A stretch of DNA of 56,515 bases from Mucilaginibacter kameinonensis (lineage in GTDB: Bacteria; Bacteroidota; Bacteroidia; Sphingobacteriales; Sphingobacteriaceae), in NCBI RefSeq assembly GCF_003675385.1, contig NZ_RCWZ01000010.1:1-56515 (forward strand), given 5' to 3'. The notes under the pieces were generated by a model. The model was not told the DNA's origin and ran no database searches. It saw nothing but the letters and a program-made list of their open reading frames with translations. Below are positions 16,044 to 25,012 of the stretch, piece by piece; position 1 is the first letter of the stretch, and every line of letters begins with the position of its first letter. The position numbers and the translations under genes are program-made.

Positions 16044-18266
16044 ATGAGTTACCAGGTAGACCTGACCAATTGCGACAGAGAACCCATCCACATCCCCGGA
16101 AAAATTCAATCGCACGGTTTTTTGATCGCTGTAAACAGCAAGTCGTACAACATTTCCTATATCAGCCAAAATATTGAAAGCTATACCGGTGTCAATGCCA
16201 CCGGGTTATTAGGTAAAAATATTACTGAGCTTGAAGAGCAATTAGCTATAGCGAGCGATACCGCATCATTACAGCAGTTGTTAAACCTGGCAAAAGGCTC
16301 AAAAAGTTCTGACACCATCAACCCATTGGCTATTGATGTAAAGGGTAGTAATTACAACCTTATCATCAGCCATTCGGTAAATGACCTGGTGCTGGAGTTT
16401 GAGCCAACCAAATCAGATCTTGGTTATGATATTCAGAAAACCATTGGTCGTTCGGTAGCCGAGATTTTGAGCGGTAAAAACTTATCCATACTGCTGCAAA
16501 ACGCGGCATTCGAAATAAAAAAGATCATTAATTACGACAGGGTGATGATCTATAAATTTAATGAAGACGGCCATGGCGAGGTTACTGCCGAAGTAAAGAA
16601 CGATGATCTGGAACCATTTTTAGGTTTACATTACCCGGCATCGGATATCCCCAAACAGGCCCGCGAGCTTTATAAGATCAATCTTACCCGTATCATAGCC
16701 GATGTAAATTCAGACAGCTCGGCTATTATTACTTACGAGGAAGGGGCAGCACCGCTTGATCTTACCCACTCGGTATTAAGGGCTGTATCGCCTATCCATA
16801 TCCAGTATTTGAAAAACATGGGCGTAGGGTCGAGCTTTAGTATCTCGCTTATCGCCCATGGAGAACTTTGGGGGCTTATCGCCTGTCATAATTATTCGCC
16901 AAGGTTTATCGACTATAAATCGCGCGATGCATCTAAACTGATAGGCCAGATCCTCTCGTCGGCATTGGAGTACCGGCAGGACGAAGAAGATTCGGCAAAA
17001 CTTCATGAACTGGGCGAGGCTGCCACCACCCTTGCGGATTATATTAAAAAAGATACTGATTTCACTTTCGCCTTAACCCGCAATAAAGTCACGATAAAAG
17101 ATGTTACTACCGCCACAGGTGCGGCATTGATTTATGACGGTGAAATAAACACCATTGGCCAAACACCTACACAAGATCAAATTGCCGATATAGTTGAATG
17201 GCTTAGGGTAAATATGGTGGATACCATTTACAGCACGTACCGTTTCCCTGAAATATTCCCGGCGGCAAAAGAATACAGCGATGTTGCCAGCGGCATTTTA
17301 TCTTGCAGCCTGTCGCGTGAGCTTGGCGAAATGATCATCTGGTTTAAACCAGAACAGGTAAAATCTATCACATGGGCGGGCAATCCCGAAAAACCGGTTG
17401 AGGAAACCGCCGATGGTCTGTTACAACTTTCGCCGCGAAAATCATTTGACAGCTGGACTCAAATTGTTAAAAACACGTCCGAAAAGTGGAAACATGACGA
17501 GATCACCGCGGTTTTAAAAGTACGGGAAGATGTTATTTATGCCATCAACCGCAAAGCCAATGAAATCAGGATTCTGAATGAGCGCCTGCAATTGGCCTAT
17601 GACGAGCTGGATACTTTTAGCTATACCATATCGCATGATCTGCGCACCCCGCTTTCGTCCATAAAAAACTACTCGGAGCTGCTGTTGGCCAGTAACAAAA
17701 GTCTGGATGAGCAGGCTAAGAAAATGCTCGACAGGATCATTAAGGGTACGGATAAAATGCACATGCTCATTAAAGAGATCCTGCATTATTCGCGCGTGGG
17801 CCGTGCCGAAATTGAGGCAGCGCCAATTGACATGGGCCTGTTACTAAATGAAATTAAAAGGGAGGTACTATCGGCCCTTAATCCCGAAAATATTGAATTT
17901 ATCATTGGCGAAACACCATCCATTCAAGGCGACAGCGTGATGATAACCCAGGTTTTTACTAACCTGATTAACAATGCTGTTAAATACTCTTCAAAATCAA
18001 CACCATCAAAAGTTAAGGTTGAGGGGATAGTCAGGAACAGCGAGATCGTTTATTCGGTATCTGATAATGGCGTTGGTATCGACGTAAATTATTATAACCG
18101 TGTATTTGAACTATTTAAACGCATGGATAACGCTCTGGAATTTGAGGGCACGGGCGTTGGCCTTGCCATTGTAAAACGCATTGTTGAAAAACACAAAGCG
18201 CGTATTTGGTTTGAGAGCAAGTTAGGATTTGGCACGGTTTTTTATATATCTTTTAAAATTAGTTAG
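16044..18266 (+). CDS. bphP: Bacteriophytochrome sensor histidine kinase
   Basis: A 740-aa soluble red/far-red photoreceptor kinase. PAS (about 1-110) opens with VDLTNCDREPIHIPG, where C10 is the expected biliverdin attachment site. GAF (about 125-305) has the chromophore-pocket motif PASDIP. PHY (about 315-495) has the tongue motif PRKSF. HisKA follows with SHDLRTPL (H531), then a HATPase domain with FTNLINNAVKYSSK and GTGVGLAIVKRIVEKH. No transmembrane or output domain is present. The gene starts an operon with two receiver proteins and a heme oxygenase that would supply the chromophore. Light presumably controls autophosphorylation and transfer to one or both receivers. Confidence 0.93.
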   Translation: MSYQVDLTNCDREPIHIPGKIQSHGFLIAVNSKSYNISYISQNIESYTGVNATGLLGKNITELEEQLAIASDTASLQQLLNLAKGSKSSDTINPLAIDVKGSNYNLIISHSVNDLVLEFEPTKSDLGYDIQKTIGRSVAEILSGKNLSILLQNAAFEIKKIINYDRVMIYKFNEDGHGEVTAEVKNDDLEPFLGLHYPASDIPKQARELYKINLTRIIADVNSDSSAIITYEEGAAPLDLTHSVLRAVSPIHIQYLKNMGVGSSFSISLIAHGELWGLIACHNYSPRFIDYKSRDASKLIGQILSSALEYRQDEEDSAKLHELGEAATTLADYIKKDTDFTFALTRNKVTIKDVTTATGAALIYDGEINTIGQTPTQDQIADIVEWLRVNMVDTIYSTYRFPEIFPAAKEYSDVASGILSCSLSRELGEMIIWFKPEQVKSITWAGNPEKPVEETADGLLQLSPRKSFDSWTQIVKNTSEKWKHDEITAVLKVREDVIYAINRKANEIRILNERLQLAYDELDTFSYTISHDLRTPLSSIKNYSELLLASNKSLDEQAKKMLDRIIKGTDKMHMLIKEILHYSRVGRAEIEAAPIDMGLLLNEIKREVLSALNPENIEFIIGETPSIQGDSVMITQVFTNLINNAVKYSSKSTPSKVKVEGIVRNSEIVYSVSDNGVGIDVNYYNRVFELFKRMDNALEFEGTGVGLAIVKRIVEKHKARIWFESKLGFGTVFYISFKIS

Positions 18267-18268
18267 TT

Positions 18269-18688
18269 GTGAGTTCGCCCGATATATTATATGTTGAAGA
18301 TGACGAGGATTTTGCATTCATAATGCAGCATGCCGTACAAGAAGTGAAAGACGGACTTACCGTTAAGATCATTGACAATGGGAAAGATGCGCTTGAGCAG
18401 TTAAAACAGCTTACCGAAGCAAGGGTAAAACCGAAACTTATACTGCTTGATCTTAATTTACCCGGACTATCAGGACTCGACCTGGTAAAGCGTATTCGTG
18501 AAATCCCGTTTTTAAAATATACGCCGGTTGTATTTTTTTCTACATCCGATAATCCAAAAGATGTTAAAGCATCGCTTGAATTTGGCGCCAATGCCTATTT
18601 AACCAAGCCTGCCGGCTATTTAAACGTGGTGAACTGCGTTGAATCACTGTACAATTTTTGGTTCACTAAAAACCTGAATGTCAATTAA
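18269..18688 (+). CDS. Single-domain response regulator (Rcp1-like)
   Basis: A 139-aa stand-alone receiver. It starts at GTG (18269), 2 nt after the phytochrome stop; no in-frame ATG exists before the acidic motif ILYVEDDED. Phospho-acceptor D61 is in LLDLNLPGLSG, with the conserved Thr/Ser in FFSTSD and Lys in LTKPAGY. The long alpha-4 region and C-terminal VESLYNFW resemble the phytochrome partner Rcp1. There is no output domain, so it probably acts by protein-protein contact or phosphorelay. Its last 11 nt overlap the next receiver gene, implying coupled translation. Confidence 0.88.
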   Translation: MSSPDILYVEDDEDFAFIMQHAVQEVKDGLTVKIIDNGKDALEQLKQLTEARVKPKLILLDLNLPGLSGLDLVKRIREIPFLKYTPVVFFSTSDNPKDVKASLEFGANAYLTKPAGYLNVVNCVESLYNFWFTKNLNVN

Positions 18689-19049
18689 AACGTTGAAAAA
18701 AATATTAGTTATTGAAGATGATGCCGATATAGCCGACATCATGGGAATTGCCTTGTGCGACAAATATGAAGTTGAGGTAAAACGCGACGGCTACGAAGTT
18801 GTAGCACAAATTGAACGTTTTGCGCCGGATTTGATTTTACTTGATAACTATATAGGACAACGGCAGGCCCGGGAAATCATCAAAGAGATCCGTGAGGTTG
18901 ATGACCACAGAACTATACCCTTTGTATTATTTTCAGGCCATGAAAACATTATTCAACTGGCTGAAAATCTAAACGCTACATCTTACCTGGCTAAACCCTT
19001 TGCACTTGACGATCTTTATAAGTGCATTGATAATATTTTAGCGGCGTAA
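18678..19049 (+). CDS. Second single-domain response regulator
   Basis: A 123-aa receiver with acidic VIEDDAD, predicted acceptor D56 in LILLDNYIGQRQAREI, FSGHEN in the usual Thr/Ser region and Lys in YLAKPFALDD. The DNYIG loop replaces the common DxxMPxxxG, so phosphotransfer kinetics or partner choice may differ. It overlaps the preceding receiver gene by 11 nt, and the heme oxygenase starts 13 nt after it stops. With no output domain, its role in light signalling is inferred from the operon. Confidence 0.85.
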   Translation: MSIKTLKKILVIEDDADIADIMGIALCDKYEVEVKRDGYEVVAQIERFAPDLILLDNYIGQRQAREIIKEIREVDDHRTIPFVLFSGHENIIQLAENLNATSYLAKPFALDDLYKCIDNILAA

Positions 19050-19062
19050 AAACGCATACCTT

Positions 19063-19668
19063 ATGCTTCATGAAAAAATAAAACAAGCTACAGCGCATCT
19101 GCATGATCAGCTTGAACAAAAAATGTTTGTGGGTGAGATCATGGATGGCTCGCTTACCTTTGAACAATACCAAACCATACTAACGGTAAACTACGCCACG
19201 CACCTTGCAGTAGAAGACTTTTTATTTGACGGTCTCAGCGATGAATTCCGTCAAAAACTGGATATCGGAAACAGGGTAAAACTACCTTCTCTTCTCCGCG
19301 ATTTGGAGGAGATCAACTCAGCAACAGGCAGTTCTCCTAAAAACACTCCTGATTTTATTGATCTCAGCAGCCATGCAGCAATCCTTGGTGCAATGTATGT
19401 ATTGGAGGGGGCAACACTTGGAGGAAATGTGATCGTAAAACGGCTTAAAACTAATGAGCATTTGTTCCCATACAATCTGAACTATCATTATTACCAGGTG
19501 TATGGAGATCAGCTTGGTTTAAAATGGAAACAATTTTTGGAAGTGCTCAACGCGCTACCTGAAACTGAACACGAAGCCGCGATACAAAATGCAGTAAGCC
19601 TATTTGAGTACATGGCAAATACCAAAGTAGCAACTACTACGGTAACGCTTGTGCCGCCGGAGGTATAA
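19063..19668 (+). CDS. bphO: Biliverdin-producing heme oxygenase
   Basis: A 201-aa heme oxygenase that opens heme to biliverdin, iron and CO, supplying the chromophore for the phytochrome three genes upstream. The proximal heme ligand is expected in ATAHLHDQLE (H12 or H14). The distal-helix motif GAMYVLEGATLGGNVIV is intact near residues 109-125. Length and motifs match the BphO/HemO-type bacterial family. It is the last gene of the operon. A palindromic repeat (19684-19763) and a strong hairpin (19771-19808) follow. Confidence 0.92.
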   Translation: MLHEKIKQATAHLHDQLEQKMFVGEIMDGSLTFEQYQTILTVNYATHLAVEDFLFDGLSDEFRQKLDIGNRVKLPSLLRDLEEINSATGSSPKNTPDFIDLSSHAAILGAMYVLEGATLGGNVIVKRLKTNEHLFPYNLNYHYYQVYGDQLGLKWKQFLEVLNALPETEHEAAIQNAVSLFEYMANTKVATTTVTLVPPEV

Positions 19669-19683
19669 AAAATATTCCCCCCC

Positions 19684-19763
19684 GTCATTGCGCGGAACGA
19701 AGCAATCGCGAACTATACAGAGCGGCTCTGCGCATCTGGGATTGCTTCGTTCCGCGCAATGAC
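19684..19763. repeat. Palindromic GTCATTGCG repeat, copy 3
   Basis: Arms 19684-19706 and 19741-19763 are perfect 23-bp complements (GTCATTGCGCGGAACGAAGC and partner) around a 34-nt loop. The loop sequence TATACAGAGCGGCT is shared with copy 1. No coding potential. Confidence 0.85.
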
Positions 19764-19770
19764 GAGGTTA

Positions 19771-19808
19771 AACAAGAAAGGCGATGCTGAAGCATCGCCT
19801 TTCTTGTT
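19771..19808. terminator. Strong bidirectional terminator
   Basis: AACAAGAAAGGCGATGCT (19771-19788) pairs perfectly with 19791-19808 across a 2-nt loop, giving an 18-bp stem. It sits between the ends of the convergent phytochrome operon and the ABC exporter gene. Confidence 0.8.
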
Positions 19809-19817
19809 TAGGATATC

Positions 19818-21578
19818 TTAATCCAGCGCATCCGCTGTATCCTTCTCTCCTATCTGTTGACGCCACATGGCGTAGTACAAACCTTTTTGGGCAATCAGAT
19901 CGGCATGTTTACCACCTTCAATAATGCGGCCCTTCTCCAGTACATAAATACTATCGGCATGCATAATAGTTGATAAACGGTGGGCTATCAGGATGGTAAT
20001 ATGATTTTCCTTTTCGGATACGTTACGGATAGTTTCTGTGATCTCCTCTTCGGTGATAGAATCAAGTGATGAGGTAGCTTCGTCAAATACCAGGATATCC
20101 GGCCGGCGTAATAACGCGCGGGCAATAGAAAGACGCTGCTTTTCGCCACCCGAAACTTTTACACCTCCTTCGCCAATTACCGTACTTAAACCTTTATCGG
20201 CACGGGCCAACAAGGTTTGACAGGCGGCACGCTGTAGTACATCCATACATTCCTCATCAGTAGCACCGGGGCGCACAAACTGCAGGTTTTCGCGGATGGT
20301 GCCTGAAAATAACTGTGTATCCTGGGTTACAAAACCAATTTTTTCGCGAAGCTGATCAAGGTCAATTTCTTTACTTAATGTGCCGTTATACAAAATATCC
20401 CCCTGCAAAGGTTGATACAAGCCTACCAATAATTTCACCAGCGTTGTTTTACCTGAACCCGATGGGCCTACAAACGCAATCGTTTCGCCCGAATTGGTTT
20501 CAAAACTAATATGATTAAGCGCGTTACGGTTTGCGGTCAGGTGTTTAAAGCTAACATCGTTAAAAGTTAAAGTATTCACCTTTTCAAGCAATACCGGCTT
20601 TTCCGGTTTTTTATCAATTGGGATGCTCAAGATCCTGTTGAAGTTACCAAGGGAAACTTCGGCCTCACGCCAGGAAAGGATCACGTTACCCAACTCCTGC
20701 AACGGATTAAATAAAAAGAATGAGTAAAATAAAAAGCTGAAATATTGGCCCGGTGAAATAGTTCCTTTAAAGATTAGCATTAACAAAACCACCACCATTA
20801 CGCTGCGCACAAAGTTTACGGTAGTACCTTGCACAAAGCTCATGCTGCGTACATACTTCACTTTCTTTAGTTCCAGGTCGAGGATTTTATAGGTGGTATT
20901 GTTTAACCGGGCTATTTCCTGTTTGGCCAAACCTAAACTTTTCACCAACTCGATATTCCTTAATGATTCGGTTGTTGAACCTGCAAGGGCAGTTGTTTCG
21001 GCTACGATGGTCTTCTGGATTTTTTTGATCCTGCGGCTCATAGCCATACTCACAAATGTGATGATAGGTATTGCCGCGAAATACACCAGCGTAACTTTAT
21101 AGCTTACGCTTACCGAGTAAACAATTACAAATACCATCCCGATGAGCGATACAAACAGGATGCTGATAAAAGAGGTGATAAACTTTTCGCAATCCAGGCG
21201 TACCTTTTGCAGTATACCCAGGGTTTCGCCACTACGCTGGTCTTCAAATACCTGGTATGGTAGTTCGAGCGAATGTTTTAAACCATCGGCATACATTTCG
21301 GCACCTACCTTTTGGGTGATGATATTGGTAAAATAATCCTGAAAGTTTTTTGCTATACGAGATACCATAGCAACACCGATGGCCGCCCCTACAAGCAACA
21401 ATACTTTGTTCAAATATTCGTCATAGTGGAGAGATGTGCGTTGCTCAATAACACGGTCAACAATACGACCTGTTATCCATGGATCCAACAGCGAAAAGCC
21501 TATATTCATTGCCGCCAGGAATAGTGCAAATACTACAATCCAGCGGTGTTTTTTTAAGTAAGAGATTAATACATTCAT
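19818..21578 (-). CDS. ABC exporter, fused permease/ATPase (MsbA-like)
   Basis: A 586-aa half-transporter. The first 310 residues form a six-helix exporter membrane domain (type 1), beginning WIVVFALFLAAMNIGFSLLDP. The ATPase follows with Walker A GPSGSGKTT, the signature VSGGEKQRLSIARALL, Walker B ILVFDEATSSLDS and H-loop LIAHRLST. It would act as a homodimer. MsbA-type lipid or lipopolysaccharide export is possible, but multidrug export fits equally well, so the substrate is open. It lies 73 nt downstream of frr with a terminator hairpin between, so it is probably transcribed separately. Confidence 0.88.
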   Translation of the reverse strand: MNVLISYLKKHRWIVVFALFLAAMNIGFSLLDPWITGRIVDRVIEQRTSLHYDEYLNKVLLLVGAAIGVAMVSRIAKNFQDYFTNIITQKVGAEMYADGLKHSLELPYQVFEDQRSGETLGILQKVRLDCEKFITSFISILFVSLIGMVFVIVYSVSVSYKVTLVYFAAIPIITFVSMAMSRRIKKIQKTIVAETTALAGSTTESLRNIELVKSLGLAKQEIARLNNTTYKILDLELKKVKYVRSMSFVQGTTVNFVRSVMVVVLLMLIFKGTISPGQYFSFLFYSFFLFNPLQELGNVILSWREAEVSLGNFNRILSIPIDKKPEKPVLLEKVNTLTFNDVSFKHLTANRNALNHISFETNSGETIAFVGPSGSGKTTLVKLLVGLYQPLQGDILYNGTLSKEIDLDQLREKIGFVTQDTQLFSGTIRENLQFVRPGATDEECMDVLQRAACQTLLARADKGLSTVIGEGGVKVSGGEKQRLSIARALLRRPDILVFDEATSSLDSITEEEITETIRNVSEKENHITILIAHRLSTIMHADSIYVLEKGRIIEGGKHADLIAQKGLYYAMWRQQIGEKDTADALD

Positions 21579-21598
21579 GTTTCAACAGCAAACATAAA

Positions 21599-21631
21599 AA
21601 AAGGGAATGGCTAAGTAGCTCATTCCCTTTT
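21599..21631 (-). terminator. Rho-independent terminator of frr
   Basis: On the minus strand AAAAGGGAATG (21631-21621) pairs with CATTCCCTTTT (21609-21599), and a T-rich run continues after the stem. It follows the frr stop codon directly. Confidence 0.8.
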
Positions 21632-21651
21632 AATTTGACACAAGGTTAATA

Positions 21652-22215
21652 TTAAACCGTCATGATATCTTTCTCTTTAGCTTCTGAAAGTTGATCAACT
21701 TTAGCGATGTAAGCATCGGTAAGTTTTTGAACTTCAGCTTCGCCTGTTTTTATTTCGTCTTCAGAAACACCTTCTGATTTTAATTTCTTGATCTTTTCGT
21801 TAGCATCTTTACGGATGTTACGAACAGCTACTTTACCGGTTTCAGCTTCGGCTTTTGCTTTCTTAACCAGGTCACGACGGCGCTCTTCGGTAAGTGGTGG
21901 TACATTGATACGGATTATGATACCGTCGTTTTGTGGGTTAACACCTAAGTTGGCTTCTTTGATGGCCTTTTCGATAGGGTTTAACAATGATTTTTCCCAT
22001 GGCTGAACAACAATGGTACGGGCATCAGGGGTGTTAACGCTGCCTATCTGGCTTAATGGTGTTGGGGTACCATAGTAATCAACCCTGATATCGTCAAGTA
22101 ATGAAGGGCTTGCCTTACCTGCACGTATTTTATTTAATTCGCTATCTGCATGGTCAATGGCTTTATCCATTAAAGCCTTTGCATCGTTCACTTGTTTTTT
22201 AATGAGTTCGCTCAT
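21652..22215 (-). CDS. frr: Ribosome recycling factor
   Basis: A 187-aa ribosome recycling factor, which with EF-G splits post-termination ribosomes. The full-length family sequence is visible: an N-terminal helix ending RAGKASPSLLDDIRVDYYG, then PLSQIGSVNTPDARTIVVQPW, INVPPLTEERRRDLVKKAKAEAE and a C-terminal helix with VAVRNIRKDANEKIKKL. It is an essential housekeeping protein. pyrH, its frequent neighbour, is absent; the upstream gene diverges. A clear terminator follows the stop. Confidence 0.97.
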   Translation of the reverse strand: MSELIKKQVNDAKALMDKAIDHADSELNKIRAGKASPSLLDDIRVDYYGTPTPLSQIGSVNTPDARTIVVQPWEKSLLNPIEKAIKEANLGVNPQNDGIIIRINVPPLTEERRRDLVKKAKAEAETGKVAVRNIRKDANEKIKKLKSEGVSEDEIKTGEAEVQKLTDAYIAKVDQLSEAKEKDIMTV

Positions 22216-22366
22216 CGGTTTTTAAATTTTCAACAAAAATAACAAAATCTATCAGTTTACGGCTTTGGTATTTGGGTTCAATTAAAAAGCATTTAACAAT
22301 AAATAACATTATTTAACATTTATATATTATTAAACGATGGGTATATTAGTATAAAATATTGTCGCC

Positions 22367-22756
22367 ATGAAAAAAAACTTACTCCTTGTCACTATCATAG
22401 CCTGTGCAGGCCAGCTCAAAGCACAAAGCCTCAATAAGGTGCCTAACAACAATAACGCTTTCGATAAATTTTTTAACCTGAAACCTTTAAAGGCAGATAG
22501 CAACCTATCTAAATTAATCCCTGTACTTCCGCAAAAAGGGCTTTTAAATAATAACAGCACTTTGTTAAATACCCGTGAGCTTATTGCTGATGAAACCGTT
22601 TACAGTCGTATGCCGGTTGTTAAAACCTATCCGCAGGACAATATGCCGATTGTTAAAACAGACGAGCCGGGCGTAAAATATCATATGCTGATTAAAAGGA
22701 TAGATATTGTTAATCCAGACACAGTTAGGATTAGGAAAGAAAAAGTTACTCCGTAG
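22367..22756 (+). CDS. Hypothetical small exported protein
   Basis: I do not recognise this 129-aa protein. A signal peptide is clear (MKKNLLLVTIIACAGQLKAQ, cleavage near residue 20). The mature part is asparagine- and leucine-rich with short repeats of hydrophobic turns (SRMPVVKTYPQDNMPIVKT), and it ends basic (RIRKEKVTP). It is probably periplasmic. Its 3' end overlaps the convergent hydroxylase gene by 11 nt. No function can be assigned. Confidence 0.6.
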   Translation: MKKNLLLVTIIACAGQLKAQSLNKVPNNNNAFDKFFNLKPLKADSNLSKLIPVLPQKGLLNNNSTLLNTRELIADETVYSRMPVVKTYPQDNMPIVKTDEPGVKYHMLIKRIDIVNPDTVRIRKEKVTP

Positions 22757-23564
22757 CCAGCCCGTCAGGTAATAAAGCAATGCCTTCCTTACCCTTCGCT
22801 TTTTTCCTTTTCTCTACTATTTGATCAAAACTCTTTTCGTAATCGGGGTGGTTGGTGCCCATCAGTCTGTCCCAGATATTGAAATACAGGCCGTAATTAC
22901 ACTTCACCAGGCGATGATGCATATTATGGTGGGTTGAGGTATTATGCCATTTAAACAACCTGTGCGTAGTAAAGCCTTGGGAAAAAAGTTCATACCCCAA
23001 ATGCCCGGTTACGTTTAGCAATAACGAATACAATGAAAATATAGTAAGCGCTGTGCCATGATAGGGAATAGTAAAGGCAATAAGTGGCACTATACCTATT
23101 TCTACAACAGCCTCCAGCGGGTGGAAAGCATAAGCGGCAAAGGGTGTTGGATTGGTAGATAAATGGTGCGTTTTGTGCATCAGCTTAAACAAGGGCTTCC
23201 AATGCATAGCGCGATGGGTCCAGTAAAAATAGGTGTCATGCATCAGGATCATCAGCCCGATGCTCAAAAAATAATAAGCATATCCTTTATCGCTGATGTT
23301 TGGATAGATCCTTGTTAAACGTAGTTTACTGGCATAGATCACCAGCATGATCACCGCGCCAAATATCAGTATCGTAAAAAATGAATAAATTATTTCACGA
23401 AGGATGTGCTTGTTTTCGGGATAGCGCTGCTGAATCTTCGCATACCAATATGCCCTTTTGCGCCACACATAAAAAAACAGATAAAACGCACCTGCAAATA
23501 CAAGATAGCGTCCGGCTATTGAAAGCAGAACCCGCGAAATATCTATTATCTTATCGATGGACAT
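22746..23564 (-). CDS. Sterol desaturase / fatty acid hydroxylase superfamily protein
   Basis: A 272-aa integral membrane di-iron enzyme. It has about four hydrophobic segments and the three histidine clusters of the superfamily: HDTYFYWTHRAMH, HKTHH and HNTSTHHNMHH. Such enzymes hydroxylate or desaturate lipids; bacterial members act on carotenoids, alkylglycerols or fatty acids. The exact substrate is unknown. It starts 6 nt after cdaA ends, so the two are almost certainly co-transcribed. Confidence 0.85.
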   Translation of the reverse strand: MSIDKIIDISRVLLSIAGRYLVFAGAFYLFFYVWRKRAYWYAKIQQRYPENKHILREIIYSFFTILIFGAVIMLVIYASKLRLTRIYPNISDKGYAYYFLSIGLMILMHDTYFYWTHRAMHWKPLFKLMHKTHHLSTNPTPFAAYAFHPLEAVVEIGIVPLIAFTIPYHGTALTIFSLYSLLLNVTGHLGYELFSQGFTTHRLFKWHNTSTHHNMHHRLVKCNYGLYFNIWDRLMGTNHPDYEKSFDQIVEKRKKAKGKEGIALLPDGLATE

Positions 23565-23570
23565 TTTATT

Positions 23571-24362
23571 TTAGAAATCCTTATTCAAAACTTTTTCCAG
23601 TTCCGCGAAGCTGATATTCATTTTAACCCGCCCCTGTTTGGCATAAGAAATCTCGCCGGTTTCTTCAGATACAATGATTGCCGTTGCCTCATTTGCCTCG
23701 GTTACACCAATGCCTGCCCTGTGACGCAGACCAAACTGTGCCGGCAGATCAGTTTTTTCGGTAAGCGGCAAAATACAGCTTGCCGATTTTATTTTATTCT
23801 CTGAGATCACCACGGCGCCATCATGCAGCGGACTGGTTTTTTGAAAAATGCTTTCCAACAAACGCTTTGAAATTTTAGCTTCTACTACCTCGCAGCTGTT
23901 TTGGTAAAACTGTTCGTCATAATATTTAGCAAAAACGATAAGCGCCCCGGTGCGGGTTTGCTTCAGGCTTTTACAGGCATCAATTATTGGTTTGATACGG
24001 GCATAATTATTTTTCTCTACTTCAGATTTTCCGAAGAAATACTGCCACCAGGCCTTGTTACGCTGTAGCGAAGCATTTTTACCTACCAGTAATAAAAACC
24101 GCCTCACTTCCTGCTGAAATACCACAATGATGGCAATGATCCCCACATCAACAAACTTACCCAGTATAATAGTAAGCAGCTTCATGTCCAAAGCTTTCAC
24201 CACAAAATTCAAAGCAAATATCACCGCGAAACCGATGAAGATATTGGCCGCGATGGTGCCTCTGATAAGGTTATATAACTGGTAAATGATCAATGCCACC
24301 AGCAATACATCAAGAATGGAGAAGAAACCTATTTTGGGAAAGAGGGATTGTAAGGACTGCAT
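23571..24362 (-). CDS. cdaA: Diadenylate cyclase CdaA
   Basis: A 263-aa membrane cyclase making c-di-AMP from two ATP. Three N-terminal transmembrane helices (about residues 15-90) and a short linker (VVFQQEVRRFLLLVGKN) precede the DisA_N catalytic domain. Its motifs are intact: GALIVF, SPLHDGAVVIS (DGA motif) and FGLRHRAGIGVTE (RHR motif). c-di-AMP controls osmolyte transport and envelope homeostasis in other bacteria. The gene is followed after 6 nt by a lipid hydroxylase gene and preceded by a truncated hemoglobin gene 102 nt upstream. No folP or cdaR is adjacent. Confidence 0.93.
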   Translation of the reverse strand: MQSLQSLFPKIGFFSILDVLLVALIIYQLYNLIRGTIAANIFIGFAVIFALNFVVKALDMKLLTIILGKFVDVGIIAIIVVFQQEVRRFLLLVGKNASLQRNKAWWQYFFGKSEVEKNNYARIKPIIDACKSLKQTRTGALIVFAKYYDEQFYQNSCEVVEAKISKRLLESIFQKTSPLHDGAVVISENKIKSASCILPLTEKTDLPAQFGLRHRAGIGVTEANEATAIIVSEETGEISYAKQGRVKMNISFAELEKVLNKDF

Positions 24363-24464
24363 TTACGAAGTTAATAAGTTTACCCGAACATAAACGCCGG
24401 AAGGATGGTAAATATGATCAACCTCCCGGTAATGGTAGCCATTTTACATACTCATGGTATTATT

Positions 24465-24935
24465 TCAGGGAATGTACGGGCCTCCCGGCACGCCCCAACC
24501 CCATACGGGCATAGGCGTATCGGGGCTTTCTGTTGTGGTATCTGTTTGAGAGTTCAGCACCGCTATCCGCGTTCCCCACTCCAGGTACGCCATAAAGGCC
24601 GAACGAAACTCAGGGTCATCCGGAAGCGAAAGCTCATCGGCAGTTTGCAGCAACAATTCAATCCAGCGCTTGCGATGCGCTTCGGTTAAATGTTTTTGCA
24701 AATGTTTATTGATCATGGCGTAGTGACTACCCTCTGTTTCACTATAGGTTTTGGGGCCGCCAAAAACTTCGCCTACAAAATGTGCCACATGCATCCGGTG
24801 CTCGGGCGACATGTGTTTAAATACAGGCTCCAGCAGCTCATCGGCCAAAACCTTATCATAAAACTTGTTGAAAAGCTGTTCAAAAGCAGGTGTACCACCC
24901 GCCCATTCAAACAGTGTAGGGATTGTAGCTGTCAT
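24465..24935 (-). CDS. Truncated hemoglobin, group II
   Basis: A 156-aa 2-on-2 globin binding O2 or NO. Recognisable elements are FEWAGGTPAFEQLFNKFYDKV at the A/B helices, the proximal-histidine region with AHFVGEVFGGPKTY typical of group II, and YLEWGTRIAVLNSQ at the C-terminal helix. A proline/tryptophan/glycine-rich tail (TPMPVWGWGVPGGPYIP) extends about 25 residues past the globin fold. The likely role is oxygen or nitrosative chemistry. It lies 77 nt downstream of the polyprenyl synthase gene and may be co-transcribed with it. Confidence 0.88.
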   Translation of the reverse strand: MTATIPTLFEWAGGTPAFEQLFNKFYDKVLADELLEPVFKHMSPEHRMHVAHFVGEVFGGPKTYSETEGSHYAMINKHLQKHLTEAHRKRWIELLLQTADELSLPDDPEFRSAFMAYLEWGTRIAVLNSQTDTTTESPDTPMPVWGWGVPGGPYIP

Positions 24936-25012
24936 AATTGTAAAAACCGGTTATGATAAAGATAGGCACCCTATTTTTAAAAAGCCAATATTTACAAAAG
25001 CTGTAAATTGAA

